DNA of 64,000 nt, taken from assembly GCF_017776525.1 (NCBI RefSeq), contig NZ_JACVEW010000015.1, forward strand, positions 24,144-88,143, in the 5' to 3' direction. Numbering within the stretch: position 1 is the stretch's first letter; each line of letters opens with the position of its first letter. Below, in pieces: positions 51,682 to 60,858 of the stretch. Made by a program: the position numbers and the translations under genes. The notes beneath the pieces were generated by a model, which saw nothing but the letters and a program-made list of their open reading frames with translations, was not told the DNA's origin and ran no database searches. This stretch comes from Marinobacterium alkalitolerans. GTDB taxonomy: Bacteria; Pseudomonadota; Gammaproteobacteria; Pseudomonadales; Balneatricaceae.

Positions 51682-52263
51682 ATGATACCGACCATTGTGC
51701 TCGCATCCAGCTCTCCCTGGCGTCGTGAAATCCTCGATAAGCTGGGCCTGCCCTACCAGACACGCCACCCTGAAATTGATGAAACACCCCTGGGCAGCGA
51801 GTCCCCTGCTGAGCTGGTTGCCCGTCTGTCGCGAGAGAAGGCCGAGGCCGTCGCCGAACACTTCTCGAACGCCCTTGTCATCGGCTCAGATCAGGTGGCC
51901 GTACTGGATGATCATATTCTGGGCAAACCCGGCACACATGCGCGCGCGGTCGAACAGTTAAGTGCCGCTTCCGGGCGCTCTGTTACTTTCCTTACCGGTC
52001 TTACGCTGCTGAACAGCAAAACCGGCCATGCACAAACCGAGGTTATTCCGTTTCAGGTTCACTTCAGAAAACTGTCAGAGGGATTAATCGAGCGTTATCT
52101 GCGACACGAGCAACCCTATAATTGTGCCGGCAGTTTTAAATCCGAAGGGGCCGGTATCGTATTATTCGAGCGCCTGGAGGGAGATGACCCCAACACCCTG
52201 ATTGGACTGCCCTTGATTCGTCTTGTCAGGATGCTGGAGTCTGAAGGTGTAGAGCTGTTCTGA
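51682..52263 (+). CDS. Maf-family nucleotide pyrophosphatase (YceF type)
   Basis: 193 residues from ATG 51682, with AAGGAG 11 bases upstream. Family motifs LASSSPWRREILDKLGLP, SREKAEAVAE, IGSDQVAVLD and YNCAGSFKSEGAG. The YceF subgroup prefers m7GTP over dTTP/UTP; the ending SPWRRE and SDQVA agree with it. It is divergent from yceD, the usual layout, and converges with sppA at zero spacing. Confidence 0.92.
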   Translation: MIPTIVLASSSPWRREILDKLGLPYQTRHPEIDETPLGSESPAELVARLSREKAEAVAEHFSNALVIGSDQVAVLDDHILGKPGTHARAVEQLSAASGRSVTFLTGLTLLNSKTGHAQTEVIPFQVHFRKLSEGLIERYLRHEQPYNCAGSFKSEGAGIVLFERLEGDDPNTLIGLPLIRLVRMLESEGVELF

Positions 52264-53319
52264 TTACTCCAGTGAGTAGCCGGTTCGAGCGCCGATCTGC
52301 AATACCAGCTCACGCGCCACTTCGGCACCAAACTGCTTGATAATACGATCGATGGGCCGCGGGCGTGACGTGTAGTCCACCAGCTTTTCAGCTCCGACAA
52401 TGTCTCTGGCTACCATGGAGCTGCTGCCAAGCCCATCGACAAGCCCAAGCTCAAGCGCCTGTTCGCCGGTCCACACCAGCCCCGTGAACAGCTTCTCGTC
52501 ATCTTTCAGACGATCCCCTCTGCCACGTTTGACCTGCTCAATAAACTGCTGATGCGTAGTGTCGAGAACACTCTGCCAGAACTCGCGATCCTCTTCCCGC
52601 AAGGGGGAAAACGGATCCAGAAACGCCTTGTTCTCGCCCGCAGTCAGTGTGCGGCGCTCCACACCGATCTTGTCGATCAGCTCCACGAAGCCGAAGCTGG
52701 AAGAGATAACCCCGATGGAGCCAACAAGACTGGCCTTGTCGGCATAGATCTCGTCTGCCGCCGCGGCAATATAATAGGCACCCGAGGCACCGATGTCGGT
52801 AATGACCGCATACACTTTCTTGGCAGGATAGAGTGTGCGCAGACGCTTGATCTCGTCGTACACATATCCGGACTGAACCGGACTGCCACCCGGGCTGTTG
52901 ATACGCAGGATCACCGCCTGACTTCGATCCGCTTCAAAGGCGTCTCTTAGTGCGGTGATAATGGCGTCAGCGCTGGCCTCTTCATCATCCGCAATCGGCC
53001 CCTTGACCTCGACCAGTGCAGTATGCGCGTGCGGAACCACATTATCGGTGTCGATATCGTTGCTGAACCAGAAAATGGCCAGCAGCGCGAACAGATAGGT
53101 AAACGTCAGCAGCTTGAAGAAGATGCCCCAGCGGCGCGCTCGGCGATGCTCAACATGCAGACTGCCCACCATTTTTTCGATCAGGCGCCACTCTTTTTGA
53201 GTGGTCGGGCGTTCAACCTTGCCGGTTGACTCGGCGGCCGGCTCATCCGCTCTCTTTTCGTTAGCGGCGTCTGCTTCGCTTTTTTCAGGAGGCTCTACTC
53301 CCCAGTGCTGGTCACTCAC
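52264..53319 (-). CDS. sppA: Signal peptide peptidase SppA, S49 family
   Basis: 351 residues. A polar N-terminal 60 residues is followed by one membrane helix (LLTFTYLFALLAIFWF, about 88-103) and the S49 domain: RINSPGGSPVQSG, nucleophile Ser in DIGASGAYYIAAAADE, KASLVGSIGVISS and a later lysine in TAGENKAFLDP as general base. It degrades cleaved signal peptides in the membrane. This is the short, single-domain form. The ATG overlaps the HAD-gene stop by four bases. Confidence 0.9.
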   Translation of the reverse strand: MSDQHWGVEPPEKSEADAANEKRADEPAAESTGKVERPTTQKEWRLIEKMVGSLHVEHRRARRWGIFFKLLTFTYLFALLAIFWFSNDIDTDNVVPHAHTALVEVKGPIADDEEASADAIITALRDAFEADRSQAVILRINSPGGSPVQSGYVYDEIKRLRTLYPAKKVYAVITDIGASGAYYIAAAADEIYADKASLVGSIGVISSSFGFVELIDKIGVERRTLTAGENKAFLDPFSPLREEDREFWQSVLDTTHQQFIEQVKRGRGDRLKDDEKLFTGLVWTGEQALELGLVDGLGSSSMVARDIVGAEKLVDYTSRPRPIDRIIKQFGAEVARELVLQIGARTGYSLE

Positions 53320-53993
53320 GCGATTCCCTCGTGTTCGTTAAGTCCATTATGCTGGTCCAGCCAGTGTTCCAGCTCCACAAACTGGTGGATCTCCACCACA
53401 GGTTTGAGTACTGTCAGTCGATCAATATGGTGGGCACCATAGCTGACTGCAACCGTATCGATATCAGCCCTCTGCCCCATCTCCAGATCATATTCCGTAT
53501 CGCCGATCATGAGCGCCTGAGCAGGTGAAACACCGGTTTCGGCCAGCAACTCATGCAGCATGAGAGGGTTGGGTTTGGATGCTGTTTCATCGGCACAGCG
53601 TGAGGTTTCAAAAAGATGCCCTATGCCGGTTTCCGCAAACACATGATCCAGCCCCTTGCGACTTTTGCCAGTGGCGACCGCCAGGCGATAGCCCTTAGCC
53701 GACAGGCTTTCCAATGTATCTTGCACACCGGGAAACAGCGCCGTCGGGGTGGTGTCGGCACCCAGGTAATAGTGTCCGTACCGTTCGCGCATGGGGTCGA
53801 TAATGTCGTCACCTTCACCGGGGAAGAGGGTTTTGATCGCCTCCGGCAGCCCCAGCCCGATAATATCCTGAGCTGCATACCAGCTTGGCACCGGCAAATT
53901 CAGGTCTGCTGCAGCAGATCTGACGCTGGACGCAATACGTCGGGTCGAATCAATCAGGGTTCCATCCCAGTCAAAGATCAAAAGCTTGTACAC
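53316..53993 (-). CDS. HAD-superfamily phosphatase (Gph-like)
   Basis: 225 residues. Motif I DWDGTL (nucleophile Asp8, Asp10), cap domain, motif II VATGKSRKG and motif III/IV KPNPLMLHELL and IGDTEYDLEMGQRA. It resembles phosphoglycolate phosphatase and pyrophosphatase-like members; the gene often lies between rluC and sppA in gammaproteobacteria, but rluC is absent here. Substrate cannot be assigned. Confidence 0.87.
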   Translation of the reverse strand: MYKLLIFDWDGTLIDSTRRIASSVRSAAADLNLPVPSWYAAQDIIGLGLPEAIKTLFPGEGDDIIDPMRERYGHYYLGADTTPTALFPGVQDTLESLSAKGYRLAVATGKSRKGLDHVFAETGIGHLFETSRCADETASKPNPLMLHELLAETGVSPAQALMIGDTEYDLEMGQRADIDTVAVSYGAHHIDRLTVLKPVVEIHQFVELEHWLDQHNGLNEHEGIA

Positions 53994-54018
53994 GCCGAAC
54001 TCCTCAGCATTGTGCGGA

Positions 54019-54765
54019 TCAGTTTTCCTGGCGCGTCGGCCAGATCAGAAGCTCGCCCACATCCACATGCTCGGGCTGCTCCAGTGCATATACGACCGCG
54101 TTCGCAATATCGACCGGTTTCAGCATGGCGGCATCCTCGCCATACATGTTGCTTTTGACCACGGCGCGAATCTTTTCATGGCCGATGCTGTCCGGCAGCT
54201 CGGTATCAACGGAGCCCGGCTGAATGTCCGTGACACGTACACCGAAGCGAATCGCCTCCTTGCGCAGGGTTTCCGATATGGCGCGCACGGCATGCTTGGT
54301 GCCGGCATACACCCCTGCACTGGGATACGTCGTACGGGCAGCAATCGAGCTTACATTGATAATGTGGCCCTGTTTACGGTCCGCCATACCGGAGTAAACC
54401 GCATGAATTGCGTACAGCACCCCCTTGATGTTGACGTCGATCATCTGATCCCACTCATCGACACGGCCATTAATGATCGGGCTGATCGGCATGGTGCCTG
54501 CGTTGTTGATCAAAATATCGATACCCCCAAGATCAGCCAGACGTTCACCCAGGGTATTCATGGCAGCCCGGTCGGATACATTCACGGGCTCAAGGTGTAC
54601 CTGTGCGCCCTGACTGCGCAGCTCATCTGCCAGTGCCTGCAGCCTGTCCTCGCGTCGAGCTGAGAGCACAACCTCTGCCCCTTCGGCTGCCAGTGAACGT
54701 GCAACTGCCTGTCCGATACCTGAGCTGGCACCGGTCACCCAGGCGCGCTTTCCTTTAAATTTCAT
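54019..54765 (-). CDS. SDR-family oxidoreductase
   Basis: 248 residues. Classical SDR: TGASSGIGQAVA at 11-22, NNAGTMPISP, Ser in NVSSIAARTTYPSA, Tyr-Lys in YAGTKHAV. Similar to YdfG-like serine/3-hydroxy acid dehydrogenases in the segment QPGSVDTELPDSI. The substrate is not known. It ends 25 bases before the HAD gene on the same strand and is separated from the upstream paa genes by a terminator. Confidence 0.85.
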   Translation of the reverse strand: MKFKGKRAWVTGASSGIGQAVARSLAAEGAEVVLSARREDRLQALADELRSQGAQVHLEPVNVSDRAAMNTLGERLADLGGIDILINNAGTMPISPIINGRVDEWDQMIDVNIKGVLYAIHAVYSGMADRKQGHIINVSSIAARTTYPSAGVYAGTKHAVRAISETLRKEAIRFGVRVTDIQPGSVDTELPDSIGHEKIRAVVKSNMYGEDAAMLKPVDIANAVVYALEQPEHVDVGELLIWPTRQEN

Positions 54766-54850
54766 ACAGTTAACCTGCCATGTAAAAACAATTCATAACG
54801 CTTGGCGCACCATATTCTGGCGCAAGGCCAGAAGTGCGTCCACTCAAACG

Positions 54851-54882
54851 AAAAAACCGCTGACGCAAGCGACAGCGGTTTT
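54851..54882 (-). terminator. Terminator after the enoyl-CoA hydratase gene
   Basis: AAAACCGCTG (54853-54862) pairs with CAGCGGTTTT (54873-54882). On the minus strand the stem runs into TTTTTT, ending the paaN unit before the SDR gene. Confidence 0.9.
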
Positions 54883-54902
54883 GATGTTCCCATTCAAAGG
54901 TA

Positions 54903-55688
54903 TCAGCGGTGCTTGAACTCGGGTTTGCGCTTTTCTGCAAACGCGTTCATGCCCTCTTCACAATCTTCGAATGCAAATGTGGACTGGAACGCATGACGTT
55001 CATGCTTCAGCCCGTCCGCAAGATTGGCGCTGACCGCCATATTCACCGCCTGCTTGATCATGCCGACGGCAGGTGCCGAGTTGGAGGCAATCTTGCGTGC
55101 CGTCTTGAAGGCTGTTTCCAGCAGCTCTTCGGCAGGCACGATGCGTGATACCAGTCCGCTGCGCTCAGCTTCCTCGGCATCCATCATGCGGCCGGTCAGA
55201 CACATCTCCATCGCCTTGGCCTTGCCGACGGCCTTGGTCAGACGCTGGGTACCGCCGGCACCCGGCATGGTGCCGATGCCAATTTCAGGCTGTCCGAACC
55301 TGGCGGTTTCGGCTGCGATGATAAAGTCACAGGCCATCGCCATTTCGCAGCCACCGCCCAGGGCGAAACCGGCCACGGCCGCAATCACCGGTTTGCGCGC
55401 GTCATCAATGGCACGCCAGCAGTCACGCTTCACGTACGGGAAGTCCAGCGCATACAGTGAGGCAAAGTCATGCGCTTTCATTTCCTTGATGTCGGCGCCG
55501 GCCGCAAATACCTGCTCACCACCGGTCAGGAGGATGCAGCGCACGTTCTCATCCGCATCCATTGCCTCGATGGCCTGACCCAGCTCAGAAGTGAGCTGAA
55601 GGTTCAGTGCATTCATGGCCTTGGGACGATTCAGGGTCAGTATGCCGACACCGTCACGAATCTCGACCAGTACGGTTTCAAATTCCAT
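54903..55688 (-). CDS. Enoyl-CoA hydratase of the paa cluster
   Basis: 261 residues, crotonase fold. Oxyanion-hole segments FAAGADIKEM and LGGGCEMAMACD, with catalytic glutamates in the latter and in GQPEIGIGTMPGAGG. It hydrates 2,3-enoyl-CoA. It lies 14 bases after paaN. It resembles the paaF product encoded at 57.8 kb in the same regions but differs overall, so the cluster has two hydratases. It could serve general beta-oxidation or a branch of phenylacetate breakdown. Confidence 0.87.
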   Translation of the reverse strand: MEFETVLVEIRDGVGILTLNRPKAMNALNLQLTSELGQAIEAMDADENVRCILLTGGEQVFAAGADIKEMKAHDFASLYALDFPYVKRDCWRAIDDARKPVIAAVAGFALGGGCEMAMACDFIIAAETARFGQPEIGIGTMPGAGGTQRLTKAVGKAKAMEMCLTGRMMDAEEAERSGLVSRIVPAEELLETAFKTARKIASNSAPAVGMIKQAVNMAVSANLADGLKHERHAFQSTFAFEDCEEGMNAFAEKRKPEFKHR

Positions 55689-55702
55689 GCTCGACTCCTG
55701 TC

Positions 55703-57373
55703 TTACTTCGGGTGACGACGGCTCTGTACGAAGCGGAAACGGTTCGCAACAAAGGCGTAATCACTCAGGCATGCGTTTGCAGCCGGGTTGCCGCCGGTCG
55801 CATGGAAGTCACTGAAAGCCGCGCTCTGGTTAACGAATACACCGCCAGTCAGGTTGGTGCTCAGCGCAACGCAGGCGTCCAGTGCAGCCTCTTCGATCTT
55901 TTCAATCTGTGCTTCGTCGCTGCTGTAGCAACCCATGGTGATTGCACCATGTTTTTTCACAACATTACGGGCCAGCTCGATGCTGTGGTCACGGCTGTCA
56001 GTGCGAATGATGAAGCTGATCGGGCCAAACAGCTCCTGACCCCATACATCTTCTTTTTCAGCGTCGATTGTCATGATCAGCGGGCTGCGAACACGCGCAT
56101 TCTCAAACTGCGGGTGAGTCAGCTTCTCGGAGTCACGCACAACAGTGCCAAGACCTTTGCTGTCTTCGATGCGCTGAGCAGTCGCTTCAGACTGGATGGC
56201 ACCCAGCACCATCGCGGCACGGTCGGGATCAGACAGGAACTTGGTCACACCGGTGGCAATGGCTTCGGCCACTTCATCAAAGGACTTGTGTCCCTGATCG
56301 GTTTCGATGCCGTCTTTGGGCACGAAGATGTCCTGAGTGGTGGTACACATCTGGCCGGAGTACAGGCTCAGGGTGAACGCCAGGTTGCGTACCATGCCTT
56401 TAAAGTCATCGGTTGAGTCAATAACGATGGTATTGGCACCGGCCTTCTCGGTGTACACCTGCGCCTGGGAGCAGTTCTGCTCCAGCCAGTCGCCGAATGC
56501 GGTGTTGCCGGTGAAGTCGATCAGTTTGACTTCCGGACGCTGAGCCAGCTCCATGGTTTCCGGCTTGGCAGGATCCGCATCCACGAACAGGGACACGATA
56601 TGCGGCGGCAGGCCCTGCTCTTTCAGAACTTCCTGTGCCACCTGAACACTGATGGCTGCCGGCAGAACCGCAGCGGGATGCGCCTTGACCACAACCGGGT
56701 TACCGGTCACGAGAGAGGCAAACAGGCCCGGATAGGTGTTCCAGGTCGGGAAAGTGGAGCAGCCAATGACCAGACCCACACCACGACCACAGGTCGTGAA
56801 TTTCTTTTCCATTACCAGCGGGTCATGCTTGCCCTGCGGCTTGGTCCAGGTCGCCTGAGACGGAACGCTGGCCATGGTTTCGTAGCCATAGGCAACGGCT
56901 TCAAGGCCACGGTCCTGCGCGTGAGGACCACCCGCCTGGAAGGCCATCATGAAGCCCTGACCTGAGGTGTGCATGACCGCATGCGCGATCTCAAAGCTGC
57001 GCTTGTTCAGGCGATCCAGAATTTCAAGACAGATACCGGTACGTCCTTCAACACCCTGATCACGCCATGCCTTGCGGGTTTCTTCCATCGCCGGCAGCAG
57101 CTTGTCCATATCAACAGTCGGGTACTGGACGTTCAGGTCGATACCGTAGGGAGATACCTCACCACCCGTGCGTCCGCTGATACCCGGCATCTCCAGCTCA
57201 AACGGCTTGTTCAGGTGTGCCTTGAAGGCAGCCTCGCCGTCCGCGGGAGCCGTTTCACCGTAAGCGCGCGGGCTCGGGTTTTCTGACCAGGGGCTGAAAT
57301 AGTCACGGCTATGGATGGCCGCCAGAGCCCCGTCCAGGGTGCTCTTGTGCTTGGCAAAAAGGTTCTCGCTCAT
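55703..57373 (-). CDS. paaN: Phenylacetic acid degradation protein PaaN (aldehyde dehydrogenase)
   Basis: 556 residues. Aldehyde dehydrogenase core with coenzyme segment GCSTFPTWNTYPGLFASLVTG (shown by its small and aromatic residues), KAHPAAVLP, EKAGANTIVIDSTDD and catalytic cysteine in YSGQMCTTTQDIF. Unlike E. coli PaaZ it has no C-terminal MaoC hydratase domain. PaaN oxidises the open-chain aldehyde (3-oxo-5,6-dehydrosuberyl semialdehyde) after ring opening; the separate hydratase step may come from a crotonase or MaoC protein elsewhere. It is divergent from paaF. Confidence 0.9.
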   Translation of the reverse strand: MSENLFAKHKSTLDGALAAIHSRDYFSPWSENPSPRAYGETAPADGEAAFKAHLNKPFELEMPGISGRTGGEVSPYGIDLNVQYPTVDMDKLLPAMEETRKAWRDQGVEGRTGICLEILDRLNKRSFEIAHAVMHTSGQGFMMAFQAGGPHAQDRGLEAVAYGYETMASVPSQATWTKPQGKHDPLVMEKKFTTCGRGVGLVIGCSTFPTWNTYPGLFASLVTGNPVVVKAHPAAVLPAAISVQVAQEVLKEQGLPPHIVSLFVDADPAKPETMELAQRPEVKLIDFTGNTAFGDWLEQNCSQAQVYTEKAGANTIVIDSTDDFKGMVRNLAFTLSLYSGQMCTTTQDIFVPKDGIETDQGHKSFDEVAEAIATGVTKFLSDPDRAAMVLGAIQSEATAQRIEDSKGLGTVVRDSEKLTHPQFENARVRSPLIMTIDAEKEDVWGQELFGPISFIIRTDSRDHSIELARNVVKKHGAITMGCYSSDEAQIEKIEEAALDACVALSTNLTGGVFVNQSAAFSDFHATGGNPAANACLSDYAFVANRFRFVQSRRHPK

Positions 57374-57765
57374 CAGGTGTCTCCCTTGTGCTGAACGCCC
57401 ATCATGAGGACGCGATGTTGTTCTGTTATGGAGTCTGAGTATGGCACTCGGTGCAGGTCCTGCACGTCAGTTTGTGCCCCCGCGGGGCGTACTCCAGCAA
57501 TCATGACTAATATTGTTCTGGATATACTTGACAGGATACAACACAGATTATGATACGGAAAGAACAATATAGGTGTTAAATATTGTATCTCTTTTGTCTT
57601 TTAGGTTAACCTTGCCGAAGCTGTCAGGGCATCTGCGGGAACATGCAAGAGCTCAACCGAACCCGCCAGAGCTCCTATTATAGTGCCTATCGTGGCCTGG
57701 CGGATAGCCGCACAGTTGAAAATGATACGGCAACGTCGATAACAAACACACATGACGGTATTTCT
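57374..57765. promoter_or_regulatory. Divergent paaN / paaF control region with inverted repeat
   Basis: ATATTGTTCT (57510-57519) and its exact complement AGAACAATAT (57561-57570) flank a plus-strand promoter: TTGACA (57528-57533), 15-base spacer, TATGAT (57549-57554). A third half-site-like copy AATATTGTAT is at 57579-57588. This is a likely operator set for a phenylacetyl-CoA-responsive repressor (PaaX or TetR-type PaaR), by context only. An open frame runs from ATG 57643 into paaF but lacks an RBS. Confidence 0.6.
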
Positions 57766-58548
57766 ATGCAACACGAGTATCAGGACATTCTCGTTTCAGA
57801 CATTGTCAGCGGTGTACTGACAATCACGCTGAACCGCCCCGAAGCCTACAATGCATTGCGTACGCAGCTGCTGAGCGAAATGGCCGATGTACTGGACAGT
57901 GCCGCTCAGAATGATGAGATCCGTGCGGTGGTTGTAACCGGTAACGAGAAGGTCTTTGCCGCGGGTGCTGATATCAAGGAAATGGCCGCGCTGGATGCGG
58001 TGGGCGTACTGAATGACCCCCGTGTGGGCCACTGGCGTCGTATCGCGCAGTTCCCCAAACCCCTTATTGCAGCCGTAAATGGCTTTGCACTCGGCGGTGG
58101 CTGCGAGCTTGTCATGCACGCGGATATTGTGATCGCGGGTGACAATGCCCAGTTCGGCCAGCCTGAAATTAATCTGGGTATCATCCCGGGCGCCGGTGGC
58201 ACCCAGCGCCTGCTGCGCACGGTGGGCAAATCGATGGCCATGCAGCTCGTGCTGTCGGGTGAATTCATCACGGCTGCTCAGGCGCGTGATTTCGGCCTGG
58301 TCAGCGAAGTGACCATTCCTGAGCGTTCTCTTGAGCGTGCAAACGAGCTGGCACGCAAGATCGCAACCAAACCGCCCATCGCCGTTCGTCAGGCAAAAGA
58401 AGTCTTGCTGAAAGCCTATGAAACCACGCTCGACAGTGGTCTGAGCCTGGAGCGCAAGGCATTTACCCTGCTGGCTGCTACCGAAGATCGCAATGAAGGC
58501 ATTGCCGCCTTTATGGAAAAACGTAAACCGAACTTCACAGGAAAATAA
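57766..58548 (+). CDS. paaF: 2,3-dehydroadipyl-CoA hydratase PaaF
   Basis: 260 residues from ATG 57766; the frame extends to ATG 57643, but the added residues (MQELNRTRQSSYYSAYRGL) look untranslated. Crotonase motifs FAAGADIKEM and LGGGCELVMHAD, with GQPEINLGIIPGAGG. High likeness to E. coli PaaF, including LNDPRVGHWRR and ERKAFTLLAATEDRNEG. It hydrates 2,3-dehydroadipyl-CoA in the lower phenylacetate pathway. It opens the plus-strand paaFGHIJK run, with paaG four bases downstream. Confidence 0.88.
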   Translation: MQHEYQDILVSDIVSGVLTITLNRPEAYNALRTQLLSEMADVLDSAAQNDEIRAVVVTGNEKVFAAGADIKEMAALDAVGVLNDPRVGHWRRIAQFPKPLIAAVNGFALGGGCELVMHADIVIAGDNAQFGQPEINLGIIPGAGGTQRLLRTVGKSMAMQLVLSGEFITAAQARDFGLVSEVTIPERSLERANELARKIATKPPIAVRQAKEVLLKAYETTLDSGLSLERKAFTLLAATEDRNEGIAAFMEKRKPNFTGK

Positions 58549-58552
58549 CACC

Positions 58553-59344
58553 ATGGCTTACGAAACGATTGAATTCGAGATTACTGACGGGGTTGCGGTA
58601 CTGACCCTGAACCGTCCGGACCGGATGAACAGTTTCAACACCGAGATGCATGCTGAGGTTCGTGATGCACTTAAGCAGGCCAAAAAAAGCGAAGACGTGC
58701 GCTGCCTGCTGATCACCGGTAACGGCCGCGGCTTCTGTGCCGGTCAGGACCTGAGTGATCGTAACGTTGATCCCAACGCGGAAATGCCAAACCTGGGTGA
58801 GTCGATCGAAAAGAACTACAACCCGCTGATCCGCAGCCTGCAGGCGCTGGAAATGCCGGTTATCTGTGCCGTGAACGGTGTGGCTGCCGGTGCCGGCGCC
58901 AACATCGCATTCGCCTGTGACATCGTCCTGGCTGCACGCTCTGCATCCTTTATCCAGGCATTCTGCAAAATCGGCCTGGTGCCGGATTCAGGCGGCACCT
59001 GGACACTGCCACGACTGGTGGGTCATGCACGCGCCATGGCGCTGTCCATGCTGGGTGACAAAATCAGTGCCGAGCAGGCAATGGCCTGGGGCATGATCTG
59101 GAAATGCGTCGACGACGAGTCTCTGAAAGACGAAGCGCTGGCGATGGCCAAGCAGCTTGCGACTCAGCCGACCAAAGGCCTGACCTTGATCAAGCGTGCC
59201 ATCCAGTCCAGCTGGAACAACAGCTTTGATGAGCAGCTGGATCTGGAACGTGACCTGCAGACACTGGCCGGTCGCACTGAAGATTACCGTGAAGGCGTTG
59301 CCGCTTTCATGGAGAAACGTCAGCCCAACTTCAAAGGCAAGTGA
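58553..59344 (+). CDS. paaG: 1,2-epoxyphenylacetyl-CoA isomerase PaaG
   Basis: 263 residues from ATG 58553, preceded by AGGAAA. Crotonase fold with FCAGQDLSDRN and the PaaG-specific catalytic aspartate in IGLVPDSGGTWTLPR in place of the hydratase glutamate. It isomerises ring 1,2-epoxyphenylacetyl-CoA to the oxepin and also shifts later double bonds. Adjacent genes supply neighbouring steps. Confidence 0.94.
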   Translation: MAYETIEFEITDGVAVLTLNRPDRMNSFNTEMHAEVRDALKQAKKSEDVRCLLITGNGRGFCAGQDLSDRNVDPNAEMPNLGESIEKNYNPLIRSLQALEMPVICAVNGVAAGAGANIAFACDIVLAARSASFIQAFCKIGLVPDSGGTWTLPRLVGHARAMALSMLGDKISAEQAMAWGMIWKCVDDESLKDEALAMAKQLATQPTKGLTLIKRAIQSSWNNSFDEQLDLERDLQTLAGRTEDYREGVAAFMEKRQPNFKGK

Positions 59345-59346
59345 TC

Positions 59347-60858
59347 ATGAGCATGTTTACCACTGACTCCGTCATTGGCGTAATTGGTGCCGGTACCATG
59401 GGTGCCGGCATCGCTCAGGTGGCTGCCAAGGCCGGCCACCCTGTACTTCTGTTCGACGCGGCAGAAGGTGCCGCCGAGCGTGGCCGTAAAAATATCGGCA
59501 AGGGCCTGCAAAAGCTGGTCAGTCGCGGCAAGATGACCGCTGAGGATGTAGACGCACTGGTGGGCCGTATTCAGGTCATCACGTCGCTGGATGAGATGGC
59601 ACCGGCAGCGCTGGTGGTTGAGGCCATTGTTGAGCGCCTGGATGTGAAACAGAGTGTATTTGGCCAGCTGGAAGAGATCTGCTCCGAGCAGACCGTACTG
59701 GCAACCAACACCTCTTCAATTTCTGTTACCGCCATTGGCAGCACGCTGAAGCGCCCGCAGAACCTCGTGGGCATGCACTTCTTCAACCCGGCTCCGATCA
59801 TGAAGCTGGTTGAGGTGATCAGCGGTCTGGATACCAAGCCGGAAATTGCCGATGCGATCTTCCAGCTCTCCGCCAGCTGGGGCAAGAAGCCTGTCCATGC
59901 AAAGTCCACCCCGGGCTTTATCGTCAACCGCGTTGCGCGCCCGTTCTACGCGGAAGGATTCCGTATCTTCCAGGAAGGCGGTGCCGATAACGTGACCATC
60001 GATGCGGTGATTCGTGAAGCCGGCGGTTTCCGCATGGGTCCCTTCGAGCTCACCGACCTGATCGGTCACGATGTGAACTATGCGGTCACCTCCTCCGTGT
60101 TTGCCGCCTATTACAACGATCAGCGCTTCCTGCCGTCCCTGATTCAGCTTGAGCTGGTCAATGCCGGGCACTTTGGCCGCAAGACCGGTAAAGGCTTCTA
60201 TGATTACAGTGAGGGTGCTGAAAAGCCGGCGCCGCAGACCGCACCGGAAGCGGCCAAGCCCAACAGCGTCACCATTGAAGGCGATCTGGGCGTTGCCGAG
60301 CCTCTGGTTGCCCAGTTTGAAGCGGCCGGTATCACTGTAAACCGCACCGAAGGCGATGGCCGCATTCAGGTAGGCGATGCCACGCTGATGCTGACCAACG
60401 GCCAGTTCACCACGGTACGTGCTGCTGAAATCAGCAATCGTAACCTGATCCACTTCGACCTGGCGCTGGACTACGCCGAGGCGGGCCGCATCGCGCTGGC
60501 TCCGGCCGACAAGGCGGACGCCAAGGCCGTAGAGCAGGCGACCGGCCTGTTCCAGGCAGCCGGCAAGGCCGTCAGCATCATCGACGACATTCCGGGCATG
60601 ATCATCATGCGTACCGTTGCCATGCTGGCCAATGAAGGCTTTGACGCCGTTAACCAGCAGGTCTGTAACGAAGAAGCGGTCGATATCGCCATGCAGGGCG
60701 GTGTCAACTATCCCCGTGGTCCGATCGCGTGGGCCAATGGCGTGGGCCTTGCCCGCATTCTGAATGTACTGCGCAACCTGGGTGCGAGCTACGGTGAAGA
60801 CCGTTACCGTCCCTCTCCCCTGCTGCTGCGCAAGGTTGCCGGAGGACGTCAGGCATGA
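59347..60858 (+). CDS. paaH: 3-hydroxyacyl-CoA dehydrogenase PaaH
   Basis: 503 residues from ATG 59347, with AAGG nine bases upstream; GTG 59341 and ATG 59353 are alternatives. NAD motif GVIGAGTMGAGIAQ at about 10-23, NTSSISVTAIG and HFFNPAPIMKLVEV in the first domain. A second, duplicated C-terminal 3HCDH domain follows at about 290-500, as in PaaH. It oxidises 3-hydroxyadipyl-CoA to 3-oxoadipyl-CoA. It overlaps paaI by four bases. Confidence 0.93.
   Translation: MSMFTTDSVIGVIGAGTMGAGIAQVAAKAGHPVLLFDAAEGAAERGRKNIGKGLQKLVSRGKMTAEDVDALVGRIQVITSLDEMAPAALVVEAIVERLDVKQSVFGQLEEICSEQTVLATNTSSISVTAIGSTLKRPQNLVGMHFFNPAPIMKLVEVISGLDTKPEIADAIFQLSASWGKKPVHAKSTPGFIVNRVARPFYAEGFRIFQEGGADNVTIDAVIREAGGFRMGPFELTDLIGHDVNYAVTSSVFAAYYNDQRFLPSLIQLELVNAGHFGRKTGKGFYDYSEGAEKPAPQTAPEAAKPNSVTIEGDLGVAEPLVAQFEAAGITVNRTEGDGRIQVGDATLMLTNGQFTTVRAAEISNRNLIHFDLALDYAEAGRIALAPADKADAKAVEQATGLFQAAGKAVSIIDDIPGMIIMRTVAMLANEGFDAVNQQVCNEEAVDIAMQGGVNYPRGPIAWANGVGLARILNVLRNLGASYGEDRYRPSPLLLRKVAGGRQA

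Noticed and set aside
57643..57765. Start of paaF at ATG 57643
   Set aside because: No RBS, and the 41 extra residues match nothing in the crotonase family; ATG 57766 agrees with PaaF homologues.
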